64,000 nucleotides of DNA from Shinisaurus crocodilurus (Eukaryota > Chordata > Lepidosauria > Squamata > Shinisauridae): contig CM037879.1 in NCBI GenBank assembly GCA_021292165.1, positions 158,999,278 through 159,063,277 on the forward strand, in the 5' to 3' direction. Every line of letters starts with the position of its first letter. Within the stretch, counting starts at the first letter, position 1. Below, one piece after another: positions 46,617 to 57,418 of the stretch. Under the pieces are notes generated by a model, which ran no database searches, was not told where the DNA came from, and saw only the letters and a list, made by a program, of their open reading frames with translations. The position numbers were made by a program, and so were the translations under genes.

Positions 46617-47651
46617 ATAGCTGCTAGCAAAATCAAACAGTTCTCCAAAGAAATGGGCAAAAATGAATTGAAATACCTCCTTTTCATTTTCTTCTGGTTC
46701 TTGATTATTGCATTGTGTTATTGATATTGTGTTATTGTTATTGATGTTAAAAGGTTTAAAGTTTAGAAAAGAGGGAAACCTTCAATAAGGGTAGTATACA
46801 TGTGCGTGTGAAAATGTCTGTGTGCATGAATAGATTCATAAGCTGTTGAAAGACAGACAGGCCCATCTCTCTCTCCTTCGCTTATTAGAATTCATAAGCT
46901 GTTGAAGCTGGGGATTGTGGGTTCGAGTCCCACCAGAATCAACAGACAGGGTCACCCCCCCTTCTTTCCAAACCTCCCTGCTGATGAATGCATATAAGTC
47001 GCTGAACAAGATCTGGGATTAAATCAGGTCAAGACGCCCTGATCTCTGTTGCGGCAGAGTTTCAAAAGCAAGTGGGCCTGATTGAACCCCCCCTCCCATG
47101 ATCCAGTGACATGTGAATGTTGTGTGCCTGTTTGTGAATTAAACCAAAGCACTACACACACACACAAAGTGAGCTCAAAAGGTAGAATTCTGTGCCACAG
47201 TACATCATAGGTGGGAACCAAAATGCTCCAAAAGGGGCACCGTTAGCAATAGTACTCCAAGAATTTGCCTCTTTACCTAGAAGTAAGACTTTGTCAAAGA
47301 CATAGTGGCAAACTCTTTGTACTGAGGAATGGCCATGCAGAGGGAGAAGTACTTGGCCCAAAAATGGGTCCTGAGAAAAACAGATCCTAAGGGACCTTCT
47401 GGTGGCCCTAGAGAACAAATTCCAAAGACAATTAGATGATTGGTATGTTTAGACAGAAGTAAGATTTCAAAAGGGCTACCTTAAGCCTTCCGAAGTAGGT
47501 TCACCAGACAAAAAGTGCTTCATGATGCTTTAAGAACTTTAAGAACTCAAGCAATTGAAAACAGTTAAAGAATGCTTGCAGTTGTCAGCATAATCTCCAG
47601 CACAATTTCTGTACTGGTGAAAACAACAAATCCACTTGTTTAGAGGGGTAG

Positions 47652-47810
47652 AAACTCACTGGGTGACTTTGGGCCAGTCACTGTCTCTCAGCCTGGCCTA
47701 CCTCACAGGGTTGTTGTGGGGATAAAATGGAGAGGAGGAGGATTATTATGTAAGCCGCCTTGGGTTCCTTGCAGGAAAAAAGGCAGGGTATAAATAAATA
47801 AATAAATGAG
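47652..47810 (+). mobile_element. tRNA-headed CORE/MIR-like SINE, copy 5 (5' truncated)
   Basis: Starts at gaaactcactgggtgacttt, so the tRNA head is missing; it continues to cctcacagggttgttgtggg and ends in aaataaataaataaat. Inside the provirus. Confidence 0.85.
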
Positions 47811-49731
47811 CCTTTAGTAATATCCATTTGTAAAACATTCTCAAAGGGGGGAAGAAAAAACATGTAAATGAGATTCTGGCTACTGCAAGCCATGTGTGTA
47901 GCCAAAAAGAAAAAAGAAGGTTTATGTTCAAGTTAAATGTTTATTCTTCCAAGTGGGGCTAGTTGATGGTGTAAATTGAAAAGGTTTTTATTTTGTTTTG
48001 AGTGTGGGTTAAATCTCTGAAGTAAGCAAAGGAAAAAAAAAAAAAAATTGTTGCTCCTGGTTATGCAAATGCGAGGTTGCTTCCTCTTGTATGGCAAACT
48101 AGAGATGTGAGAAGATTAGCAGCCACGAATTGCAAAAGATTGAAAACAAACAAACAAAAACCCTCAAGTGACTGCAGGTTTCCTGGTATGCAAGAATTGG
48201 CCATTCACGCTCCCAGAGAATCAGCAGCTAACCACTAGAGCGAAAAACGATGCTAAAGTGTTTTTTTTTAAGAACTGTAATTAAGAGAGTCTGAGTATTG
48301 AGAATGCAGGTTTTCTGAGCATAAACAAAGTGTTAGTACCTTTTGGGAATTGAACTGTGTTAGCTTTAAAAGGTCAGAAAGAGTCTGCCCCTGATCAAGG
48401 CAGACTTTTTCTCTGAAACTACAGCTGATGCAAGATAAGCTCAAAAAGAAATAGTTAACTATTTTTCACAGAAAATTCAAGAGCTTCACCAATGAGTGGA
48501 GCCAAAAGGTTTTTGAAAAAAGAAAAGAGATGATTATTTAAAGGCATGTAAACTGTCCCCTCTGCCCTGAGGAAGGGGGGGGGGAGAAGAGAAAGGTTAG
48601 ACAAGGGCAGATGCAAAAGAAACATTAGAATTGCAAGCAAGAAGGGCATAAAAAAAGAAATAAAACCCTCTCTGCCCAAGGTATGCAGGCAAAGGAAAGT
48701 TATAGAAAATGTGATAAAAAATAAAGATTTTGAAAGGAAAAAAGCTATTTGAAAAGAAAGTTGTGTGAAGCAGTGTCAAAAACAAACAAAAAGGAGAATG
48801 CGTATCTTTAAATATATATATATTGAGAAGTAATGTGCAGTTCTGTTCTTAACAAGGCAAATTAGAAATCAAAAGTTTTCTTGTCTTCTTGAAAGAAAAA
48901 TGAGAAATGGTTCTGTTAAGTCATAATAGATTGTGTAAACTAAGGGCTACAATAGAATGTAGTCCCAATTCTCCTGGCATTTGCTGAGTCTCTGGGGAAT
49001 GAAAAAAAAAAAAAAAAAACAGGGCTTTCCGCCAATATTGGCTTTGGTACCAGCAAAATGTTAGGCGGAAAACCAAAAAAAAAACCAAAAAAGAAGTAAG
49101 ACTCTTAAAAGTCTACTTCTCTGGTTCAAACAGAAGAAAAGGGAGATATGCTGCAATATCCCCTCCCTCGAGAAGCAATAAATGCTATAAAGCTCATTAG
49201 GTAACTTGGAGTCAGTCACAGACTCTCAGCTGTGCCTACCTCAAAGGGTTGTTGTAAAAGAGAAAAATCCAGAAAAATTGTAAAATGCTGTGTCACTTGA
49301 AACCTTGCCACCTTGCTGCTGCTCCCAACAAAAAGGAAGGGTAAGCAAGGGGAGGGGGAGCATGATTATTTACCAGCAATAAAAGAAGTGCAGCTATCAA
49401 AGATAAATCTAAACTACTAACTCAGTTTTGTACGTTTTAGTGCCCAGTTTTGTTGAAATGGGCTTTCCTGAAATTTTACCCTCTTTATTGTCCTTTTAAA
49501 GATGTATGCTTAGTAAAATGTATGCTTGTCTAGTAGCTTTTATAGCAAGCTAACAGAGCACGTTTGAAAAATAAGTATTTAAGTGTAGCATAACGCAATG
49601 GCACCAAAATACCAAAAAAAATTGCAATCCTTCTGTTGTTGTTAAGTTAGTTTTCAAAAAGTTGTACAAATGACCTATTGTGTTTTATGTGATTTTCAAA
49701 AGCTTGATTTGCCTTGCTAAAGATAAAAGTC

Positions 49732-49879
49732 TGTGGCTCATGCTGGTTCTCAGCTTGTCTAAGTGTGGAGGGCTGAGCACAGTCGGGCCTGGGTGTTGCT
49801 TGGATGGGGAGCCCCTCCTCTGGTTTCCTGCATTGAGTGGGGGGGTTGGGCTTGATGGCCTTGTGAGTCCCTTCCTACT
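49732..49879 (+). mobile_element. 5S rRNA-derived SINE with CR1-like tail, copy 3 (diverged)
   Basis: ctgtggctcatgctggttct, gggcctgggtgttgcttgga and the CR1-like gggttgggcttgatggcc...cccttcctactc. More diverged than copies 1 and 4. Confidence 0.75.
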
Positions 49880-50040
49880 CAAAACAAGTCAGTTTCTCCT
49901 GCATTCTTTATAGCAAAGTCACAAATTAGCAAGTTGCTTTCCTGCTAAAGACTATGTACAGCGTCAGTCAGAAAAGCAGATTTAGTTGTTGGTTTAATTG
50001 TTAACAAAAAGAGTGGTTTGAATTTAATTTTACATCTGCA

Positions 50041-50400
50041 GTAACTCAGTACTTTGTCCAGTGTACAGTGTGCCAGGCTCATAATACTGGAAAACCTGTA
50101 AAAGACAGGGTGAGCATACAACCTCACCCTGAAGACCTTTTTGTGGTGTACAATTTGATTTTGTTGAAATGCCTAAGTATTGTTCCTATCAATATGTGTT
50201 TGTAGTTGTTTGTATGTATTCTAAGTAAGTAGAACATGCCCCTGTGTGAGAGCTAACGCCACAGCAGCGGGCAGAGAGAAAGAATCCTTTTGCTAAAATA
50301 TTGGAAGACAAGCTGGCCAAAGTATGCACAGAGACAAGACTGATGTGGCCAGATGCACCTCCCATGGCCCTTGTGTGTGTGAGATCCAGGCCAGGTCAAG
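50041..50400 (+). pseudogene. pol: pol integrase remnant
   Basis: In one phase CTVCQAHNTGKPVK (from 50062) resembles the second CxxC-type half of the integrase zinc domain and its following linker. After a shift, YQYVFVVVCMYSK (from 50187) then VEHAPV resembles the start of the catalytic core, and CTETRLMWPDAPPMAL (from 50335) the later core. Stops lie between the pieces and the middle of the catalytic domain is missing. The order fits gammaretroviral integrase. A proline-rich tail (HLRPRTGRPSKTT, about 50740) may be the integrase C-terminus. Confidence 0.7.
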
Positions 50401-51056
50401 TGGTGAGACCTGATCCGTCGTAAGATGTTGATGAGACATTCAATTCAGAATTACTGCAAAGCCCTGGTGAGATGTGTGAAGACTCTTCATTCACGGGTGA
50501 AGGCGGCACAGCACCAGCCCAGCACAGAGGGACACTCTGTCCCAGGTGAATGAATTCATATTCAAGTACAGCGAAAGGAAGTGTACTTAACGCTGTGAAG
50601 TGCCAAGGACTTCAGCCATAAAAAGCCTCAAACCCGAAACAAGAATGAGGACATAATAACGCCTCCAACGATTCAGGGGAACGTGCTAGAAACCTCTTCC
50701 CCTGAAACAGAAGAATTTGTGCCAGAACATCAATATCATCTCAGACCTCGGACGGGACGACCATCAAAGACAACACCCAGAGGATCGGACGAGATGAACT
50801 GATGTCAACTCCAGCTCAGTCTGAACCAGCCTTACCTATCAGCCCTTAATTAAAAGTGACCCTCAGTGTGCATTCACTTAGAATCAAAAGGAGAGAATGT
50901 GGTAAAGTGTAGTTTCAAAATGTGATTTCTATATTGTATAAACGCATAACCTGTAGCCAATGTTTATTGTTATTCTGCTTGAATGTAATCCTATGGCTTA
51001 CATATGCATCCAGTCCAGACCTAGGAAGGGCTCGATCTAGGAAAAGCTTTCTCTAG

Positions 51057-51290
51057 ATGGTTCCCCAAGTACCAGGGTTGCAAGCGATAGGGCTAATCGC
51101 AATGGGTTGCATCCTGCTCCCTTGTATCCTCCCTATTGTGGTCCGGACAATCCAAAATAGCCTGAGCCTATTGGCAGAAAAAGGGCGGCTGCCCAGGTCC
51201 TGGCTGTGTGAGAGTATCGCCCCATCCCCCAGGGTGAAACTCCAGATAGGTGTTGAAGTTTCAAGGGGAGGAGTGAAGGAAACGAAATAG
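51057..51290 (+). pseudogene. env: env transmembrane-subunit tail remnant
   Basis: The frame has a hydrophobic stretch GLIAMGCILLPCILPIVV (about residues 12-29), then VRTIQNSL and a polar tail, placed immediately before the purine tract and running 17 bases into the 3' LTR. Position and layout match the membrane anchor and cytoplasmic tail of a gammaretroviral Env. The surface subunit, fusion peptide and ectodomain are absent, and a stop codon lies just before the ATG. A chance hydrophobic frame is possible but less likely given its place. Confidence 0.55.
51263..51273 (+). other. Polypurine tract
   Basis: aaggggaggag abuts the TG of the 3' LTR; it would prime plus-strand DNA. Confidence 0.8.
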
Positions 51291-51732
51291 TTAAAATAAA
51301 ATCTTACAAGAGATTCTAGCCAAGCATGTAGACAGATTGCCAGGGTAATGACTGTGGCAATGACTGACAATGGCCGACAATGGCTATGTTGATTCAAAAG
51401 GGTTGAGGTGTTTTGCTGTCTCACCCTGCCTACGTGACCAAGATCAGATAATACCTACCAGCTGCTTGATTGTAAGATCATCCTCCTGTCTCCTTGTAAA
51501 GAAATCCCCCTCCCCTAAAGCAGCCCCCTTTTGTCTTGACCTTGCTAACCAATGTAAAGAACTGTTGCCAAATGACCAGACTTATGTATGCTATAAAAGT
51601 GGTTGTAAAAGCCCCGCCCGGGGTTCTGCTTTGCGACACAGTCCGCAGGACCTATTGTGCACAATAAACCTTTTTCCAATAACCCGAGTTGGTCCTCGTT
51701 GTCCTTGTCTGAGGTAAAAGGTGACCACTTCA
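51274..51732 (+). repeat. 3' LTR
   Basis: Identical over all 459 bp to 44820-45278; ccaat 51549-51553, TATA 51592-51598, aataaa 51663-51668. Confidence 0.95.
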
Positions 51733-51746
51733 AGACTGGCCTGTTT

Positions 51747-51899
51747 ATAGATCATAGAGTTGGAAGGAGCCTACAAGGCTATCGAGTCCAACCCCCTGCT
51801 CAATGCAGGAAACTAGAGGAGGGGTCTCCCATCCAAGTAATAACCAGGCCTGACCCTGCTTAGCTTTCCACGCTCAGACAAGCTGAGCCAGCGTGAGCC
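51747..51899 (-). mobile_element. 5S rRNA-derived SINE with CR1-like tail, copy 4
   Basis: Almost base for base the same as copy 1 at 1706-1858 (tctcccatccaagtaataac, ctgcttagctttccacgctc). It begins 14 bp beyond the provirus. No clear TSD. Confidence 0.82.
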
Positions 51900-53059
51900 A
51901 CAGGCATGTATTAGTATATCTGTCCCATCTTTTAAAATCGTCCAGTTTACCCCAATCTCTGTGTTACAGTGCAAAACACTAGAATTTACCAGACTTTTAA
52001 AAAATTACACTGTAGTCTTTTTATATCAGAGTTCACCAATATAGAATTCCTCGGCATCCCTAACTCCAGGACCCTTTCCAGAATGTTGAAGTTTCAATTT
52101 TCAAATGAGGAATGTCTGGCCCTCCGCAGACGTGGGCTGCAGGGGTTCCCTATCCTCCTGCTGACTTCTTTCCTAGGCCCCGCTACCTCTCCTGGGGGAA
52201 AAGCTCTTATCTCGGATCTGCTGATCAGAGCTAAGAACTTTTCCCCACTGGGAGAATGGGCAGGGCCTGAGGAAGAAGTGCTGAGTGATTCAGTTCTGCT
52301 TATTTCTGAGACTTGCCCTGCTTACTTGTGAGTAGACATGCAGCTCATGCTCACTTCTGAGTAGACATGCAGAGGCTTGGCAGTTGGGATGCTATTTGAA
52401 AGTGTTGCTGAGCAATTCAGTCCTGCTTACACCTGAGATTACTCACAAGTAAGCAGGACAAGCCTCCAGAGGCTTGTCCTGCAGAAGCTTGTCCTGTTTA
52501 GTTGTGAGTAAGCTTAAAATCAGTAAAGAATTACATTTTGGCTCTGCCCATTCTGCCTTTGGCCCCCACCTCCTGATGGAATGCAGCCCCGGAAACCTTT
52601 CCTAGTTTGGAATTCAGCTCTTGGACTGAAAAACATTCCCCACCCCTGCTTTAGTTCTTTTACTTGTGCGGAAGCAATATTCAACCCAATTGCTTGATGA
52701 AAAGTAAATGTCCTTCTGGCTGACAGTGGTTTGGCAGTGATTGCAAAGCCACCTGAATAACTGACAAGCACTAGGCCTTTGTTTTTAAACTGTATACAAT
52801 CAACATTGTATTATTTAGCACAATTAAATCACATTTCTAGTATTAAACTACCTACATTTTGTTTCTGGCTGTTCTCCAGTAATTGTACCCCAAGCAGCTG
52901 CTGCTGCTACCACCACAAACATTCTGGCTACGGAACTGGGTTGGTGAATCCATTCTTCTCTCCCCCACAAGGTATAACTTTGAACAAAACGTTGATGGTA
53001 TTTGAGAAGTACTGCAGTGCCAGTCACTGCTAAATCCAAATCACTTATTTCTAAAGCAA
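51900..53059. other. No gene recognised; locally repetitive
   Basis: Between 52310 and 52510 variants of gcttacttgtgagtagacat and aggcttgtcctg occur several times on both strands. Otherwise unassigned. Confidence 0.45.
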
Positions 53060-53174
53060 GGGGTCAAATCAAAGAAATGTTATGATTTTTTAAATTGTTA
53101 TTTGTATTGCATTTTATGCATTTGTTGTAAACCGCCCAGAGAGCTTCTGCTATTGGGCAATATAGAAATAAAAT

Positions 53175-53223
<49 letters not shown>
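53060..53223 (+). mobile_element. L2-type LINE 3' tail with (ATG)n
   Basis: gttgtaaaccgcccagagag and attgggcaatatagaaataa are the L2-type 3' end, followed by (ATG)n at 53175-53223. Confidence 0.75.
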
Positions 53224-54369
53224 ATGATCCCATTCAGCAGGCACAGAAAAAAATGGGGGGGGGGGCAAACATAGGGCAGTTATGTCCCACTAGGAATGTT
53301 ATTCTGAATGGGGTCCTGGATTGTGCTCTTCCCATTGTGCTCTTCTTAGCCCTAAACAACGTAAGACCAGGTCTCCTGAAAGCAGAGGCTGGTGGCTCCC
53401 ATGTGACTGGGGCGGTGTATCCACTCTGGGTTTTAGTCTGAACTTTAAAGGAGCTCTTTGTGGTGCTGAACCCTATCCCCAAAATAGTTTCGGCACCACG
53501 GATCACTCCTTAAAAGATCAGACTACAATCTGGATTGGATACACTGCCCCACTGACATTGGAGCCACCAGCCTCCATTGCCTGAAAGACTGTCTCCCCCT
53601 ATATTGACCACTACGATCTTTAGGGGAGGCCTTGTTGTCTGTGCCACACACCCAGCAGTCCCATCTGGCAGCAACATGGCAACAGGTCTTCTCTTTGTGA
53701 TACTGCAGGCTAGTGCTGTGCCGAAACCCCATCTGCCCTTTCACAACCTCCTCATTTCCCTGCGAGAGAGGTAGTTGTTTTTCTGCCTCTTTCACAGAGA
53801 TGTTGAGCATTTCAGAGAAATTTCAGGAGGTGGCTGAGGGGTTCCTGTGTGATCTTTATTTTACCATTTTTATCCCAATCTACCCTTGCAGCCTCTCCGG
53901 CTGCATGAGCTTTCTGAAAAGGCCCCTAGACTTAAGCAGGGCTTTCCAATGCTGCTGCATGCTGAGTGCCTGAAAGCTGAGCAAGGAGGAGTTGCTGTAA
54001 GGACTTTTTAACAACAACAACAACAACAACAACTCCCTCCACCTTCAGGCACTCTGCAGGCAGAAGCACTGGAAAGCTCCAAGGGAGGAAGTCCTGGCTG
54101 TCCTAGAGGGCATTTCAGAAAGCTCAAGCAGCCAGAGAGGCTGCAAGGGCAGAACAGGATAAAAATGGTAAAATAAAGATCACACACAAACCCTTCAGCC
54201 ACCTCCTTACACTAAGGGAAGCACAGAAGCACAGCACACTGAGACATTTCTCCAAAATTCTCACCCCTTCCCAAAATTTTCGGGCGCAATTTTTTTTCAC
54301 CCCTCCCCGCAACAAATGGTCGAAAATAAAAAGATTGAAAATTTCAGCACAGTGCTACTTCAGGCACCG
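53224..54369. other. No gene recognised; (AAC)n tract and a local duplication
   Basis: (AAC)n at about 54010-54032. gaggtggctgaggggttcct...tttaccattttta (53826-53875) recurs inverted near 54150-54210 (taaaaatggtaaaataaaga), together with cctctccggctgc / gcagccagagagg, giving a long imperfect inverted repeat around the (AAC)n tract. Confidence 0.5.
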
Positions 54370-54556
54370 ATAATCATGTGCTTTCAACTTACTATTAAAA
54401 ACTTACCTGTTTACCTTGGCTTTTCCCAACCATTGATTTGTCTAAATGTTGTTGTGCTTTTATAATGATGTATTGTTTTATAATTTGCTGTAAACCGTTC
54501 TGGGATTTTTAAAATGGAAAGCGGTACATAAATATTCTGCAACAAATAAATGAGAA
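54370..54556 (+). mobile_element. L2-type LINE 3' tail
   Basis: aaaacttacctgtttacctt, then gctgtaaaccgttctgggat and gcggtacataaatattctgc. Confidence 0.7.
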
Positions 54557-54581
54557 ACACATAAACATACGGTAATACATG

Positions 54582-56038
54582 CAGTGCCTTGCAGAAATAT
54601 TATCCCCACTTTGTCTTTTCTACATTTTGTTGTGTTACAACCAGGAATTGAAATGGATTTAATTGGCATTGTTTCCACTTGATGTACGGAAGATATTCAA
54701 CACTGTGAAGGTGCAAAATCGTTTTATTGTGGCACAAAAGTTAAGCAAACAAAAACAAACTGGCACTGGTTGCTTGCATAAGTATTCACCACCACCCGCG
54801 ATTGAATACTTGGTAGAAGCACCTTTGGCAGCAATTACAGCCACGAGTCTTCTTAGGTAAGTCTCTATCAGCTTTGCGCATCTGGGGTTCTGGATCCTGC
54901 AACGTTTGCCCATTCTTCTTGGCAAAATTGCTCCAGCTCTGTCAGGTTGGATGGGGACCGTTGGTGAACAGCAACTTTCAAGTCTTGCCACAGATTCTCA
55001 ATCGGATTGAGGTCTGGGCTTGGACTGGGCCATTCTAAGAATTACAGGTTCTTGTTTTTAAACCACTCCAGTATTACTTTGGCTGTGCGTTTAGGGTCAT
55101 TGTCCTGCTGGAAAGTCCCAGGTCCCTTGCAGACTAAAGCAAGTTTTCCTCTAGAATTGCCGTTTTTGGCTCCATCCATCTTGCACTCAGTCCTGACCAG
55201 TTTCCCAATCCTTGCTGAGGAAATGCCTTCCCACGACATGATGCTGTCACCACCATGCTTCACTGTGGGGATGGTGTTCTCAGGGCAATGAGCACTGTTG
55301 GCTTTGCACCATATACCGTTTTGCGGCAAGGCCAAAAAGTTCAATTTTGGTCTCATCAGACCAGAGGACCTTTCCTCACATGTTTGCTGTGTCTCCCACT
55401 CAGAAAATCGAGATGGGGGGGCCGCCACCGCATAGAGACGAGGCGGCGGCGAGATGCCCCCCCTGAAGGTACGTGAACACCTCTAGCCTTCTCTAGGAAG
55501 AGTGGTGGTTGAGCCATATTCTTTCCATTTTGCAATCGTGGATTTAACGGTGCTCCAGGGGATGTTCATAGTTTGGGATTTTTCCCTCCGAATGCAACCC
55601 TGACTGGTGCTTCTGCACAACTTTATCACAGAATTGTTTTGAAAGCTCCTTGGTCTTCATGATGCTGTTTGTTTAGATATGCTCTCTGACAAATGCTGGG
55701 GCCTTCCAGAAACAGGTGCATTTAATCTGAGATCATGTGGCACTGGAATTGCACACAGGTGGACTCCATTCAACTACGGTATGTGACTTTTGGAGGCAGT
55801 GGGTTGCACCAGAGCTTATTTAGGCATGTTGCAACAAAGGGGGTTAATACTTCTGCAACTAACAAGTGCCAGTTTGTTTTTGTTTACTTAACTTTTGTGC
55901 CATAATACAAATATTTTGCACTTTCACAGTATTGAGTATCTTGTATACATCAAGTGGTAACAATGCCAATTAAATCCATTTCAATTCCAGGTTGTAACAC
56001 AACAAAATGTGGAAAAGTCAAAAGTTTGCAAGGCACTG
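54582..56038 (-). mobile_element. Tc1-type DNA transposon, defective
   Basis: Ends cagtgccttgcagaaatatt and tttgcaaggcactg are inverted repeats. TA follows the right end (56039-56040); the left flank has TG where TA is expected, probably a point change. The subterminal ttttgttgtgttacaacc / gttgtaacacaacaaaatg is also inverted. The element is near full Tc1 length and holds a broken transposase gene on minus. Confidence 0.92.
54640..55660 (-). pseudogene. Tc1 transposase, broken
   Basis: A start at 55658-55660 opens MKTKELSKQFCDKVVQKHQS, the N-terminal helix-turn-helix region, and the frame stops at an LEHR-like point. The middle is replaced by a GC-rich stretch near 55405-55480. From 55428 down the frame has VKHGGDSIMSWEG and FQQDNDPKRTAKVI, carrying the second catalytic Asp; then in another phase [16 protein letters not shown] (about 54985-55035) carries the region of the third acidic residue. 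Tc1 enzymes of about 340 residues cut and paste at TA. Frameshifts and the lost middle make this copy inactive. Confidence 0.9.
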
Positions 56039-56040
56039 TA

Positions 56041-56272
56041 TCTATTGATTTATTTGTTATATTTATATCCTGCCTTTTTTCCTCCAAGGAGCCAAAGGTG
56101 GCATATATAATCCTCCTCCTCTCCATTGATCCTCACAACAACCATGTGAGGTAGGTTAGGCTGAGAGTCAGTGACTGGCTGAAAATCATCCCGTGAGCTT
56201 CATGGCTGAGCAGGGATCTCCTGAGTCCCAGTCCAACACTCTAACCATTATGCTACACTGCCTCTCATAAAT
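56041..56272 (-). mobile_element. tRNA-headed CORE/MIR-like SINE, copy 6
   Basis: Starts next to the Tc1 right end with a ttatttgttatatttatatc tail and runs to gaggcagtgtagcataatgg on minus. The B-box region is partly deleted. Confidence 0.83.
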
Positions 56273-56392
56273 ACTAATATACGGGCAGCACAGTCCTATG
56301 AGGGTGCCCGCAACCCACCAAACACAAGCATCCTATGCAGGGTGGGAGCAGCGCGGCAGATAGGATACTGCCCTCAGAAACAGCTAGACATC

Positions 56393-56634
56393 CAATTTAT
56401 TTATTTATTTATTATATTTATACCCCGCCTTTTTTCCTGCAAGGAACCCAAGGCGGCTTACATTATCCTCCTCCTCCTCCTCTTCATTTTATCCTCACAA
56501 CAACCCTGTGAGGTAGGTTAGGCTGAGAGTCAATGACTGGCCCAAAGTCACCCAGTGAGTTTCATGGCTGAGCGGGGACTAGAACCCAGATCTCCTGAGT
56601 CCTAGTCCAACACCCTAACCGCTACGCCACACAA
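56393..56634 (-). mobile_element. tRNA-headed CORE/MIR-like SINE, copy 7
   Basis: Well preserved: ccccgccttttttcctgcaa at the tail and gtgtggcgtagcggtta at the head (minus). Same orientation as copy 6, 120 bp away. Confidence 0.86.
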
Positions 56635-56907
56635 TTTCGGCCATCTAGATGTTTTCCCTCTCCTTGTGAGGAGGAGAGGTTGAGGCGCTGCCTGGATTCC
56701 TTGGAAGGAAGACCATCTTTGGTTCCCTACCAGTCTGGAGAGAACCGCACCAGCTATGAGGTGGGGGTGGGTGGGCACTCTGTGGCGCTGCAACCTCTGA
56801 AAAGATTTCCGAGGTCGCAGGGACTTCCAGCCCCTATCCTATGTCCCCCCAGGCAAGGTCGGAGGGACATAGGATTGTGCCCTATTACATAAATGATAAT
56901 TAATTAG

Positions 56908-57165
56908 CCAGAGTCAGCCTAAGATTATTTGCTGCCGGCGGCAACGGACAAGATAACACCTCTCCCCATTCCATGTACAGAAGCCGAACAAACTGGAAGT
57001 TGAATCTTATTTCAATACTGACTGGCAGGACAGCATCCTCCATGGCACCTCAGAGCAGCAGGCTAGCTTCAGGCGTTCAGGGCAGATGCATGGCATGCAG
57101 CAACTTGCCACCACTCCTTGCCCCCAACCATCTGCCGCCTGAGGCAGTTGCCTCACTCTCAGTTG
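56908..57165. mobile_element. hAT-like MITE remnant related to 33988-34785
   Basis: gccagagtcagcctaagatt, gctgccggcggcaac, gtacagaagc, acttgccaccactc and gcctgaggcagttgcctcac follow the same order as the outer element at 34 kb. It lacks the nested insert. Confidence 0.55.
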
Positions 57166-57351
57166 CCTGAATAGAACTGTACTTCATTTGCTTGTTAAAA
57201 TATTATTATTAAATTTATATTGCACAGCCTTCAGCACAAATGCTCTCAGGCTGGCTAACGAAGAGATAAAATAATATAATCCCTCAAAATAATATAGCAA
57301 ATAAATCAAAATTAAATAGCAAAAGCCAGAAGACAAAACACAGTCAATATG

Positions 57352-57418
57352 GAAGAGCCCCATTGAACTCAGTGAGATTTACTTCTGAGTAGGCATGTAT
57401 AGAATTGTGCTGTAAGGA
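57352..57418. repeat. Short palindromic repeat, further copy
   Basis: cccattgaactcagtgagat, acttctgagtaggcatgtat, gaattgtgctgta. Confidence 0.5.

Larger units (their letters stand above)
46220..50040. other. Non-coding filler inside the provirus
   Basis: Where capsid, protease, reverse transcriptase and RNase H would lie there is AT-rich sequence with (AT)n at 46575-46611, poly-A tracts, a near-repeat of gagcata..caaagt..ttagtaccttttgg (46437 and 48317), a 5'-truncated CORE SINE (47652-47810), an older SINE trace (49190-49255) and a 5S SINE (49732-49879). No RT motif was found in any frame. Confidence 0.7.
44820..51732 (+). mobile_element. Endogenous retrovirus with identical LTRs and a largely non-coding interior
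   Basis: Two 459-bp LTRs (44820-45278, 51274-51732) match at every position by direct comparison. The 4-bp repeat agac flanks the whole (44816-44819, 51733-51736), as in gammaretrovirus-type integration. A primer-binding site follows the 5' LTR and a purine tract precedes the 3' LTR. The 6-kb interior keeps only a gag start, integrase pieces and an env membrane tail, all broken; about 3.8 kb between 46220 and 50040 looks non-retroviral and holds SINEs. It cannot make its own proteins, so a related virus must have copied it. Identical LTRs imply a recent insertion or later gene conversion. Confidence 0.93.

Noticed and set aside
46905..46940. A tRNA gene, from gtgggttcgagtcccacc
   Set aside because: A T-arm-like B box is present, but no acceptor stem, D arm or A box at a suitable distance.
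53175..53223. CRISPR-like regular array
   Set aside because: It is a simple (ATG)n microsatellite; no spacer structure exists anywhere in the window.
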